A model generated the notes under the pieces. That model saw nothing but the letters and a program-made list of their open reading frames with translations. It was not told where the DNA came from and ran no database searches. DNA of 64,000 nucleotides from Megaera_A sp965233855 (lineage in GTDB: Bacteria; Pseudomonadota; Alphaproteobacteria; Rickettsiales; Rickettsiaceae): positions 186,001 to 250,000 of the forward strand of contig OZ247586.1 of NCBI GenBank assembly GCA_965233855.1. Reading direction: 5' to 3'. Shown one piece after another: positions 28,342 through 37,443 of the stretch. The first letter of the stretch is position 1. Every line of letters starts with the position of its first letter. A program made the position numbers and the translations under genes.

Positions 28342-29403
28342 GCGCACAAACTTATTACAATTGCTGAAACGATCAATACTTCTATAGCAAATAATAATGC
28401 ACAAAAACATGTTACAAATTTTACTATTAATGCTGAAAAACATGGTATCGACCTAAGCACTGCATATAGCATCGATCAATTAGATGATGATCAAACAGCA
28501 GCTCTAACCGAGCAAATTCAAAATAAAACATTAGAAATAATGAAAGGCATGGCAGCGCAAAAATCAGCAGCCGCATTAAATCATTATATTGAATTAGAAG
28601 ACCTAAAACAGCTCGATGATTTAATCAATAATCCTAATGATGCGTCCTTCAATCTTGACAAGGAGATGATTCAATTGCTTGAAAACATAAAAGCAACTGG
28701 AGATGAATATATTGAATTATTCAAAGAGCGAGTAGTAAGCTTAAATCCAAAATTAGTATTAATAAAAAATACAGAAGAAATGGCCTCTGCAATCGCTCAA
28801 TCAGAAATCTCTCATTTATACGAAGCTCTGAGCAAAATTATACCAATCCTTGTTTCTGAAATTATTTTAGACACCATCTCAACAACAAAACATAAAAGTA
28901 CAATTTCAGATGCAATATTAACCTATGATACTTCTGATGAAGAAGAGTCAGAAGATACAGAATTTTCAGACCTACCAGACACTCCTTTAAGAATATCTGA
29001 CACTAATTCAGAACTATCTGACACTACTTTGGTTATACCCAAGACACCTAATAATAGTTTAGTTGATTCTCTTTCAGACTCAGACAAAGGAACTGAATCA
29101 GACGATGGTTCAAGTAAAACATTAGATATAGATGCAGATACCATAACTGCATCTGCACAACAAGATGATCTAGATATGATAAAAATTGAATATGTTACTG
29201 ATTCAGACTCAGAAAGCAACTCAAATAGTAATAGAGCCGTTTTTGAATATTTAGATGATTCGAGCAGTGAAACAATAAATGGCAGAGTTGTTTATGTTAA
29301 TATTGACGGAAGATTAGCTGGCGGCGAAACTTTAATAGTTGAACCTCTTTCAGATTCCGAAGATGAGGTGGAATTTATTGGAGAGGCTTTCGTGTCAGCA
29401 TAA
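28342..29403 (+). CDS. Ser/Asp-rich acidic protein (paralogue 2)
   Basis: Coding character and homology to paralogue 1 begin right after the TAA at 28339-28341 (AHKL... aligned with VHKL), but the first ATG is at 28540, giving 287 residues with a poor ribosome site. The homologous block IELEDLKQLDDLINNPNDAS is followed by a long acidic Ser/Asp/Glu-rich C-terminus with repeated SDT and SDSE units (about 130-275). No TM segment or signal peptide. True start unresolved: stop readthrough, a non-ATG start after the leader, or a 5'-truncated product from 28540. Function unknown. Confidence 0.6.
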   Translation, partial: AHKLITIAETINTSIANNNAQKHVTNFTINAEKHGIDLSTAYSIDQLDDDQTAALTEQIQNKTLEIMKGMAAQKSAAALNHYIELEDLKQLDDLINNPNDASFNLDKEMIQLLENIKATGDEYIELFKERVVSLNPKLVLIKNTEEMASAIAQSEISHLYEALSKIIPILVSEIILDTISTTKHKSTISDAILTYDTSDEEESEDTEFSDLPDTPLRISDTNSELSDTTLVIPKTPNNSLVDSLSDSDKGTESDDGSSKTLDIDADTITASAQQDDLDMIKIEYVTDSDSESNSNSNRAVFEYLDDSSSETINGRVVYVNIDGRLAGGETLIVEPLSDSEDEVEFIGEAFVSA

Positions 29404-29412
29404 ATCTCATCT

Positions 29413-29456
29413 ATTGAAGCTTTCCAAAAATTGTCTTGCTCACGGAAAGCTTCAAT
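29413..29456. terminator. Hairpin between convergent genes
   Basis: ATTGAAGCTTTCC (29413-29425) and GGAAAGCTTCAAT (29444-29456) form a perfect 13-bp stem between the stops of paralogue 2 (plus) and radA (minus). It is positioned to act in both directions, though T-tails are weak. Confidence 0.6.
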
Positions 29457-29465
29457 ATTACTGAT

Positions 29466-30800
29466 CTAGATCAAGCCTTTAAGCTGCTTTAAATGCATCA
29501 CTTGATTTAAACCCTCAAATTTTTCTTTAGTACAGCAATATATCTGACTAAAACCTAATTTTGATGCTTCTTTAACGCGTGCTTCTGTTTGCGAAACTCT
29601 ACGCACTTCTCCAGATAAGCCAACTTCTCCAAAAAATATACTACCTTGAGGTAATGGAACATTACTTGCAGCGGAAATCAAAGCTGCAGCTACCGCTAAA
29701 TCCGCCGCAGGCTCACTTATTCGCAGCCCTCCAGCCACGCTTAAGTAAACTTCATGCGAAGCTAAATTCAATCCAAAACGAACCCCAAGAACTGCAATAA
29801 TCATAGATAAACGATTATTATCCCAACCAACAACAGACCTTCTTGGAGTGGCCATATTGGTTGGTGCAATTAGCGCCTGAATCTCAATTAATAATGGACG
29901 AGAACCTTCAATGCCAGCAAATACCGCACTGCCACTCACATTGTTTTCTCGTTCCATTAAGAACAGTTCTGAAGGGTTAGAAATTTCAACCAATCCTTTT
30001 GATGTCATCTCAAAAACACCAATTTCATTAACGCCACCAAAACGATTTTTAATCGATCGTAGAATACGGAAATGATTATTGTGATCACCCTCAAAATACA
30101 ATACCGTATCAACCATATGCTCTAAAACTTTTGGTCCAGCAAGCTGACCATCTTTATTCACATGACATGCAAGCAAGAGTGTAATATTATTTTGCTTTGC
30201 ATAATTAATAAGCATATGCGCACATGCTCTAATCTGAGATACTGTACCAGGAGCTGAAGATAAATCATTTGTAGCTATTGTCTGAATTGAATCAATAACT
30301 ACTAAATCAAGACTCTGTTTATTTTTATCTATAGTAGAAATAATATCTTCAACATTAGTTGCAGCTAGAAGGCCAGTTTTATTATCACCGACACCTAATC
30401 TTTGACCTCGAAGCTTAATCTGATTAGTAGATTCCTCACCGGTAATATAAAGACATCCCATATTATTTTTTGATAAGCTAGAAGAAAGCTGCAAAAGCAA
30501 AGTTGACTTGCCAATTCCAGGGTCACCACCAATCAAAATCGCAGATCCGGCAACCAGCCCCCCGCCAAGAACACGATTCAACTCTTCAATCGGAGTTTTT
30601 GTTCGAATCGTAGATTCCACCTTATCATACAGGCTCTGAAGTTCTTGCGCGTTACCCGCCTTTGAGACGCTAATTTTACTAGCAGATGAGAGTTCTTCAG
30701 AAATAGTTCCCCATTCCATGCAATCAGGGCACTGCCCCATCCATTTTCCACTCATGCTTCCGCAACTAGAACAGGCAAATTGTTTTTTATTCTTGCTCAT
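29466..30800 (-). CDS. radA: DNA repair protein RadA
   Basis: RecA-like ATPase that promotes branch migration in recombination. 444 residues: N-terminal zinc finger CSSCGSMSGKWMGQCPDC, Walker A GGDPGIGKST (about 93), the RadA-specific KNRFGGVNEIGVFEM motif, and a C-terminal Lon-like domain (VYLSVAGGLRISEPAADLAVAAALISA). Start overlaps the rsmD stop by 14 bases, so the genes are translated from one transcript. Confidence 0.96.
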   Translation of the reverse strand: MSKNKKQFACSSCGSMSGKWMGQCPDCMEWGTISEELSSASKISVSKAGNAQELQSLYDKVESTIRTKTPIEELNRVLGGGLVAGSAILIGGDPGIGKSTLLLQLSSSLSKNNMGCLYITGEESTNQIKLRGQRLGVGDNKTGLLAATNVEDIISTIDKNKQSLDLVVIDSIQTIATNDLSSAPGTVSQIRACAHMLINYAKQNNITLLLACHVNKDGQLAGPKVLEHMVDTVLYFEGDHNNHFRILRSIKNRFGGVNEIGVFEMTSKGLVEISNPSELFLMERENNVSGSAVFAGIEGSRPLLIEIQALIAPTNMATPRRSVVGWDNNRLSMIIAVLGVRFGLNLASHEVYLSVAGGLRISEPAADLAVAAALISAASNVPLPQGSIFFGEVGLSGEVRRVSQTEARVKEASKLGFSQIYCCTKEKFEGLNQVMHLKQLKGLI

Positions 30801-31350
30801 ATCTCAAAATCAATAATTTGTTATTACCGTAGATCTTTTCTTTTATCAAACTCATACTAACTGGCAGATCTAGATCTTCTCGTTTCTCCATCTCAATTAC
30901 AATAATAGCTTTATTCTCTAGCCATTGATTTTGAATCAAACTAATCAGCGCTTTTTCTACAAATTTATTGTAATAAGGTGGATCCATAAAAACAAGGCCA
31001 TATTTATAAGCAGCTTGGGACAAATTAATAGCGCTTAGGAGAAGAAATTTAGCATCCTCTTCTGCACCAATTTTCATAGCAAATTCCCTTGCGACTTTCA
31101 AATGCTCCTTATTATTATCAATTAACGTAATAGATTTTGCTCCTCTTGATAGGGCCTCAAATGACAGAGATCCAGTGCCAGCAAATAGGTCAAGAACATC
31201 GCTCCCATCTACTGGATTATTATCTGCAAATTCCCCAGAAGACAAGATACTAAATAATGCTTCACGAAATTTAGTAGTTGATGGACGATAATCCGAATTT
31301 TTTAATGAAGGAATTACCCTATTTTTGTGCTTTCCAGCGATAATTCTCAT
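30787..31350 (-). CDS. rsmD: 16S rRNA (guanine966-N2)-methyltransferase RsmD
   Basis: 187 residues. SAM-binding motif DVLDLFAGTGSLSFEALSRGA and catalytic LVFMDPPY identify it. The N-terminus MRIIAGKHKNRVI is canonical. It overlaps rluB by 32 bases and radA by 14, a tight operon of RNA- and DNA-maintenance genes. Confidence 0.95.
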   Translation of the reverse strand: MRIIAGKHKNRVIPSLKNSDYRPSTTKFREALFSILSSGEFADNNPVDGSDVLDLFAGTGSLSFEALSRGAKSITLIDNNKEHLKVAREFAMKIGAEEDAKFLLLSAINLSQAAYKYGLVFMDPPYYNKFVEKALISLIQNQWLENKAIIVIEMEKREDLDLPVSMSLIKEKIYGNNKLLILRYEQE

Positions 31351-32017
31351 CGATTTTCACCTCTTTAAACTCACCAGGCTTCATATCGCCTAATTTATAT
31401 ATCCCATAATTTGTACGTATCAATCGACTAACCTCAAATCCAAAATGCTCAAATATCTTACGGATTTCTCGGTTCTTACCTTCAGTCAAGACTACTTCAT
31501 ACCAAGAATTTGCACCCTTTTTTTGAGTTAGTTTAATTGATTTTGGACGGTATATCATTCCATCTGAAATAATTTTCTTATTCTCAATATCAATTTCACG
31601 CCCTCTTCCATAAACTCGAACCTTATATATACGCTCAACTTTATTATCAGGTTTTTCAAAATATCGAGACAACTCACCATTATTTGTAAGTAGCAATATA
31701 CCCTCACTATTAATATCAAGGCGACCAACCGAAACTACTCTTGGTAATTTTTTTAATTGTTCAAAGATTGTAGGTCTCCCTTGTGGATCATCATGAGTTG
31801 TAATCAACCCTAGAGGCTTATAATATACCCATAATTTAGCAGGCGGTGCATTTCCAATAATTTTTCCATCAACTTTAACTATATTATTCTCTTCAACATT
31901 TAATGCAGGGCTTAATAAAATATTTCCATCAACCTCAACCCTTCCATCCTCGATCCATCTTTCGGCTTCTCTTCTAGAACAAAGACCACTATCTGCTATA
32001 AATTTTGCTATTCTCAT
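31319..32017 (-). CDS. rluB: 23S rRNA pseudouridine synthase, RluB/RsuA family
   Basis: 232 residues with an N-terminal S4 domain (RIAKFIADSGLCSRREAERWI) and the catalytic motif VGRLDINSEGILLLTN containing the active Asp. Probably modifies helix 89 uridine of 23S rRNA like RluB; RsuA or RluE specificity cannot be excluded by eye. First intact gene of the rluB-rsmD-radA run, 12 bp after the SIMPL gene. Confidence 0.92.
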   Translation of the reverse strand: MRIAKFIADSGLCSRREAERWIEDGRVEVDGNILLSPALNVEENNIVKVDGKIIGNAPPAKLWVYYKPLGLITTHDDPQGRPTIFEQLKKLPRVVSVGRLDINSEGILLLTNNGELSRYFEKPDNKVERIYKVRVYGRGREIDIENKKIISDGMIYRPKSIKLTQKKGANSWYEVVLTEGKNREIRKIFEHFGFEVSRLIRTNYGIYKLGDMKPGEFKEVKIDENYRWKAQK

Positions 32018-32029
32018 ATTTAATTACTT

Positions 32030-32790
32030 CTACTCATTCAAATAAAAAGTAATATTTGTCACAACCCTTACTTCCTTATCAATTTTTGTCGTATCATCAT
32101 ATGCTTCACCTATATCCCTAACATTAAAACTACCTTGCCTAGCACTTCTAATACTACCAACTTTTGCACCAGCATTTTGTGCGAATTCATTTGCAGCTAT
32201 GCGCGCGTTACGAGTGGCTTCTCTCAGCATTTCAGGTTTAATATCATTTAATTTAGTGAATAAATATCTAGGAGCTCTATTATCAATATTAATACCATGT
32301 GCAATAAGCTTATTAACTGCAACCCTAACTTTAGAGATAAGTTTTACATTCGTTGTTTCAATATTAAGTGATGCAACCAATTGATGAGTTTGATCTACTA
32401 ATTTTTGATTTTCATCGCGATATTCCTGATGATTATAATCTACAACACCAATTTGAATTTCATCCTCTTTCAAACCATTCTCCTTTAGCAAAGTAATTAT
32501 TGTTTTTTGATTTTCCTCTAATTCTTTATAAAGTAAAGGAATAGAATCTCTATCAGGACTTGCAACATTAAATTTTATTGTCCAATTTGCAAGGTCTGCT
32601 TCAACACGCTTTACAGCTAAACCCTTAACATCCGCGGTATTAATAGCAACTTTTGCGTTTACATTGTCTGACCAATAAAATACCCTCCAATTGCAAGTCC
32701 CACAGCTAAGCAAATCGCCAAAAAATACATCTCTAATTTACATGATTTTTTCTTATTCAGACAATTCTCATCACTCATTCTAATACTCAT
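32030..32790 (-). pseudogene. SIMPL-domain (DUF541) protein, frameshifted
   Basis: The main frame (from about 32700) reads NAKVAINTADVKGLAVKRVEADL to TNITFYLNE, typical of rickettsial SIMPL proteins. A separate frame from ATG 32790 encodes the expected N-terminal TM anchor (MYFLAICLAVGLAIGGYFIG then QTM) and hits TAA at 32659-32661, exactly where the two parts should join. One missing base restores a 253-residue anchored periplasmic protein. The ATG at 32713 in the main frame would give a 227-residue product without the anchor and looks artefactual. Function of SIMPL proteins is poorly known. Confidence 0.8.
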
Positions 32791-33024
32791 AATTTATAAT
32801 AATACAATCATTAATATACCGGATCACAATTAACGTCAACTATACTAAAAAACTGAGTAAAAATAGATACTAATCATTCTATTTTTATCTAAGGCACTAT
32901 ATTAGATAATTATATACATAACTATGAATCAAGAATTTTCACTTGATAAAAAATAAGGGTAAAATTTCCGGATGAAATTAACCATAGGTTATGTTATCAT
33001 AATTTATTGAGTTATTGTTACTTA

Positions 33025-33046
33025 AAGAAAGGAGCTATAATGATCC
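33025..33046 (+). other. Truncated gene start (RBS + ATG) cut by IS-A2
   Basis: AAGAAAGGAGCTATAATGATCC shows a good ribosome site and an ATG at 33041 followed by only two codons before the IS-A2 left end. It looks like the first codons of a plus-strand gene whose body is gone; the right flank of the IS is not visibly its continuation. Confidence 0.4.
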
Positions 33047-34723
33047 CAGCGATTCGAAATATGAGCTAGAACCGTTGCATCATAACGCATTGAAAAAACG
33101 TATTTCGTAGAGCAAAAAGAAAAAAATAGTAAAATGCATATAAATCTTTAGAATAATACCAGTATATTTAATAAAGATTGGTACAGTCGTATTCATTCTA
33201 AAAAACACCTAAGTGTAAGTGCATTGTTAGAGTCAATTTCTAACAAATTTGGATTAATTTCAGACAATAGAGCGCCAAACAGTACTCATAAGATAAAGGA
33301 TGTGATGCTATCAGGTCTTGCTTGCATGTATTTTCAATCCCAATCGTTATTATAATTTCAACGCAAAATGCAGAATCATCACCAAAAAAATAACCTCAAA
33401 AGCATGTTTAATGTTAATGATCTTCCTACAGACAATGGAATGCGTAATATTATAGATTCTGTAAATCCAGAAGTAGCATTTAGACCAATATTTAAAGAAT
33501 TATTTAATAAATTACAAAGAGGCAAACACCTTGAACAATATCAAACATTACCAGGGAAGTATTTATTGAATGTAGATGGTACGCAATATTTTAGCTCTAA
33601 GGAAATTAGTTGTAAAAAATGCTTAACACGTGGTACTGTCAAAAACTCATATCACTGCCATCAAGCATTACAAGCGGCAATTGTTAAAGACGGCTTACGT
33701 CAGGTCATACCAGTGATGCCAGAAGATATTTGCATACAAGATGGAGCAAAAAAAGAAGATAGTGAAGTAAATGCTTTTTATAGATTTATAGATAAGTTTA
33801 GAAAGGATCACGATAAGTTAGGCATTATTATCAATGCCGATGGATTATATGCAACAACACCAGTAATTGAGAAGATACATTCCCATAATGCAAACTACAT
33901 TTTTCGTGCAAAACCCAAACAACATAAGACATTGATGAATAATCTAACCTCTATAGATAAATCTAAAGTTTATACCACTAGCCGAAGAAATAATGAACTT
34001 GTCATAGAGTGGGTTAATGATATTGAACTCTTTAGTGGCACCAAACAAAGAACAAATTATATAGCTGCATGGGAGCTAGTTCCTCAGAAAAACGGCACAA
34101 AAAAAGTGCAGTATTTTGGCAAATGGATAACTGACTTAGAAATCACAAATAAGAATGCAAAAATTATTTTAGATGCTGCAAGAGCACGTTGGAAAATAGA
34201 AAATGAGTGCTTCAATAGTTTAAAAAATCATGGATATAACATTGAACATAATTATGGTCACGGTAAAAACAATTCATGTTATAACTTCTATAACTTTACA
34301 TTATTATCATTTTTGATGCATCAAATTCATCAATTAACCGATAGTTTATTCCAAAAACTCAGATTAAAATATAGCCGTTTAGCTTCATTATGGCATCAAG
34401 TCGGAGCGTTTGTTAATAGACTGTATTTTACCAACTTAGAAGCGTTATGGGAATTTTTGATTGGAGAAATGGATTATGAACCACCACCAACTTAAGGTGT
34501 TGTTTGATTGATTACTAACTGTATTTATCAATAGACTTGCTATTGATAACCGTTGTGGTGTATCATTTTTGTGAAAATGTTATTTTGTGATGTTTTCTAC
34601 TAGCAAATCTGGTAATTATCACCATCTTTTTGATAAAAATAAAGCAAATATAATCTGATAATTTGCTACAAAGCCGATAATATTTTTTATAACACTGATT
34701 TTATTCCATATTTCGAATCGCTG
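33047..34723 (+). mobile_element. IS-A copy 2 (complete, 1677 bp)
   Basis: Same length and apparently the same sequence as IS-A1, including the transposase nonsense codon. Left flank: start of a lost gene. Right flank: last codons of a histidine kinase. No target duplication in the flanks (…GATCC and TGATG…), consistent with an IS-mediated deletion or recombination between IS-A copies. Confidence 0.92.
33191..34495 (+). pseudogene. IS-A transposase with early nonsense codon (copy 2)
   Basis: As in copy 1, GAA is replaced by TAA (33353-33355), leaving an open frame of 375 residues from 33368 with all DDE blocks but no N-terminal region. The shared mutation means that the two copies derive from one inactive parent or were homogenised. 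Confidence 0.85.
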
Positions 34724-34785
34724 TGATGAGTGCTAAGAGTGTTGGTGGAAAAGGTGCGCAATTTAGGTTTGTTTTGAAACTATAG
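34724..34785 (+). pseudogene. Histidine kinase C-terminal remnant
   Basis: Reads MSAKSVGGKGAQFRFVLKL then TAG, the typical last strand of a HATPase domain. Everything upstream has been replaced by IS-A2. A similar but non-identical remnant lies right of IS-A3. Confidence 0.65.
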
Positions 34786-34812
34786 ATTTATACTTGTTAT
34801 GGTGAGAGCATA

Positions 34813-34865
34813 AAGGCTTCTTGACAAATTAGAGATATGTGATATCTTCTCCGCCAAGAAGCCTT
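34813..34865 (+). promoter_or_regulatory. Nested hairpin upstream of rho, overlapping a promoter-like sequence
   Basis: Outer arms AAGGCTTCTTG (34813-34823) and CAAGAAGCCTT (34855-34865) enclose an inner palindrome AGATAT-GTG-ATATCT (34833-34847). No T-tail follows. TTGACA (34821-34826) and TATCTT with a 16-bp spacer fall in the same stretch and could be the rho promoter. Could be a terminator of the lost kinase gene, a structured leader, or an operator. Confidence 0.45.
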
Positions 34866-35011
34866 AATAGATACTGAAGTGATTAGTGTCCTCGGTATTT
34901 GGTTAAAAATTTCCCATTTATACATTAATTATCTAAGTATGGCCTTAAAAGCGTGTTTGCTTTTATCTTTCATATATCTTCCAATTTAAATATTAATTTT
35001 CAATTTATAAA

Positions 35012-36391
35012 ATGACCAAACAACGTAAAGAAATCCAAAAAAAATCATCTAATCCAAACCAGAAAAAACCTGTTCATAAAAAGAATAAGGATGCAGAAGA
35101 AATCGAAGAAAAACCTGTAAAAGATAGTGGCGTTAAAGCAAGCTTAGGAGAGCTAAAAAAGAAATCTCCAGAAGAGCTGCAGGCGCAGGCTGAATCTTTA
35201 GGTATTGAGAACGTTAGTTCACTATTGAAGCAGGAGTTGATTTTTTCAACTTTAAAGAAAATTGTTGAACAAGGTGGACAAATTTCAGGAGAAGGAGTTC
35301 TAGAAGTATTGCCTGATGGTTTTGGTTTTCTTAGATCACCAAATGCAAACTATCTAGCTGGGCCTGATGATATTTATGTCTCACCAAGTCAAATTCGTCG
35401 TTTTGGTTTGAAGAAGGGAGATTCGGTTGAAGGTCAAATTAGAGCCCCTAAATCTGGAGAAAGATATTTTGCCTTATTAAAGGTTCATAAGGTTAATTTT
35501 GAAGATCATAATAATGCTTATCATAGAGTTCATTTTGATAATTTAACTCCTTTATATCCAGAGGAAAAATTATCACTAGAAGTGGAAACAGAGACTAAAG
35601 ATTTTAGTACAAGAACAATTGAAATGGTGGCTCCAATGGGTAAGGGACAAAGGGCTCTTATTGTTGCTCCGCCAAGAACTGGTAAAACGGTTTTGCTACA
35701 AAATATTGCGCATGCAATTACTACGAATAACCCTGAAGTGTATTTGATAGTTTTACTCATTGATGAGAGGCCAGAAGAAGTAACAGATATGCAAAGATCT
35801 GTGCGTGGTGAAGTTGTGAGTTCAACATTTGATGAGCCAGCTGCAAGACATGTTCAACTTGCTGAAATGGTTATAGAAAAGGCAAAACGTTTGGTTGAAC
35901 ACAAGAAGGATGTTGTGATATTATTAGATTCTATAACTAGGCTTGCAAGAGCATATAATACGGTTGTTCCATCTTCTGGTAAGGTTCTTACTGGTGGTGT
36001 TGACGCTAATGCGCTGCAAAGACCAAAGAGATTTTTTGGTGCTGCGCGTAATATCGAAAATGGTGGATCACTGACGATTATCTCAACTGCGCTGATTGAT
36101 ACTGGTTCTAGAATGGATGAAGTTATTTTTGAAGAATTTAAGGGAACTGGTAATTCTGAGATTGTACTTGATCGTAAGATTGCAGATAAGAGAATTTATC
36201 CTGCAATTGATATTACAAAATCTGGGACAAGAAAAGAAGAATTGTTGGTTGATCGTGCTACATTGTCAAAAATGTGGGTGCTGCGTCGTATTATAAATCC
36301 TATGGGAACCATAGATGCTATGGAATTCTTGCTATCCAAGTTTAAGCAAACAAAAACAAACGCAGAGTTCTTTAATAGTATGAACTCATAA
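35012..36391 (+). CDS. rho: Transcription termination factor Rho
   Basis: 459 residues. A Lys/Glu-rich N-terminal extension (1-55) precedes the Rho_N/RNA-binding domain (SPEELQAQAESLGIENVSSLLKQEL; GEGVLEVLPDGFGFLRSP). The RecA-like motor has Walker A APPRTGKTVLLQ and LLDSITRLARAYN. The sequence GKVLTGGVDANALQRPKRFFGAARN is diagnostic. Homohexameric RNA helicase. 28 bp ahead of mdh. Confidence 0.97.
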   Translation: MTKQRKEIQKKSSNPNQKKPVHKKNKDAEEIEEKPVKDSGVKASLGELKKKSPEELQAQAESLGIENVSSLLKQELIFSTLKKIVEQGGQISGEGVLEVLPDGFGFLRSPNANYLAGPDDIYVSPSQIRRFGLKKGDSVEGQIRAPKSGERYFALLKVHKVNFEDHNNAYHRVHFDNLTPLYPEEKLSLEVETETKDFSTRTIEMVAPMGKGQRALIVAPPRTGKTVLLQNIAHAITTNNPEVYLIVLLIDERPEEVTDMQRSVRGEVVSSTFDEPAARHVQLAEMVIEKAKRLVEHKKDVVILLDSITRLARAYNTVVPSSGKVLTGGVDANALQRPKRFFGAARNIENGGSLTIISTALIDTGSRMDEVIFEEFKGTGNSEIVLDRKIADKRIYPAIDITKSGTRKEELLVDRATLSKMWVLRRIINPMGTIDAMEFLLSKFKQTKTNAEFFNSMNS

Positions 36392-36418
36392 AGCGATTTT
36401 AAATTAGGAGAGTATATT

Positions 36419-37366
36419 ATGCAGAAAAGACCAAAAATCGCCCTTATCGGTGGTGGAAATATAGGTGGAACATTAACTCATATTGCAGCAAAAGAAGCAT
36501 TAGGTGATATTGTATTATTTGATCTAACAGCTGGAAAAGCCAAAGGTAAAGCATTAGATATTGCGCAAACAGCTACAATTGAAAACTCAGATGTTTCAGT
36601 ATCTGGAACAAATGAGTATAAGGATATTGCTAGAGCCGATGTTATTATTATTACAGCAGGTGTTGCTAGAAAACCTGGCATGAGCCGTGATGATTTGGTT
36701 GCAATAAATGCAAATGTTATGAAAACAGTTGGTGCTGGTATTAAAGAGCACGCTCCTGATGCCTTTGTAATTGTGATTACAAATCCGCTAGATGCTATGG
36801 TTTATGTGCTTCAGCAAGCAAGTGGTCTTCCTCCTGAAAAAGTTGTTGGTATGGCTGGTGTATTGGATTCTGCTAGATTTAATTGCTTTTTAGCAGAAGA
36901 ATTTGGTGTATCTGTTGAGAACGTAAATAGTTTTGTTTTGGGCGGACATGGTGACACTATGGTCCCACTTTCTCGTTACTCAACTATTGGTGGAGTGCCA
37001 GTTCCTGATATGGTAAAAATGGGTTGGAGCACACAAGAGAAGATCGATGCTATTGTTCAGCGCACACGTGGTGGTGGTGGTGAAATCGTATCTTTGCTTG
37101 AAACTGGATCCGCGTTTTATGCTCCTGCTACATCTGCAATTGATATGGCAAAAAGCTATTTATACGATAAGCGTAAGATCATGCCATGTGCAGCCTATTT
37201 GAATGGTGAATATGGTGAAAAAGGGATATATGTTGGCGTGCCAGTTGTAATTGGTAAAAATGGTGTTGAGAAAATCGTTGAAATTGAATTTAACGATGAA
37301 GAAAAAGCAGATTTCAAAAAGTCTGTTGATAGCGTAAAAGATCTAATTAATTCTATTGATATGTAA
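36419..37366 (+). CDS. mdh: Malate dehydrogenase
   Basis: NAD-dependent TCA enzyme converting malate to oxaloacetate. 315 residues: Rossmann motif LIGGGNIGGT, substrate loop ARKPGMSRDDL and catalytic His in VLGGHGDTMVP. It is of the lactate-dehydrogenase-like MDH type common in alphaproteobacteria. AGGAG ribosome site. The partner enzyme citrate synthase is also in the window (61218). Confidence 0.97.
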   Translation: MQKRPKIALIGGGNIGGTLTHIAAKEALGDIVLFDLTAGKAKGKALDIAQTATIENSDVSVSGTNEYKDIARADVIIITAGVARKPGMSRDDLVAINANVMKTVGAGIKEHAPDAFVIVITNPLDAMVYVLQQASGLPPEKVVGMAGVLDSARFNCFLAEEFGVSVENVNSFVLGGHGDTMVPLSRYSTIGGVPVPDMVKMGWSTQEKIDAIVQRTRGGGGEIVSLLETGSAFYAPATSAIDMAKSYLYDKRKIMPCAAYLNGEYGEKGIYVGVPVVIGKNGVEKIVEIEFNDEEKADFKKSVDSVKDLINSIDM

Positions 37367-37382
37367 GATTATCTTTTTATTG

Positions 37383-37412
37383 GTCATTCCTGCTTTTGTA
37401 GGGATGACTTTT
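37383..37412 (+). terminator. Terminator after mdh
   Basis: GTCATTCCTGC (37383-37393), loop TTTT, GTAGGGATGAC (37398-37408), then TTTTC. The stem uses two G-U pairs. Similar hairpins are dispersed palindromes in some Rickettsiales, so this could be one of those instead. Confidence 0.7.
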
Positions 37413-37443
37413 CTATTTGTTCTCTTTAATTATTTAAATAATA

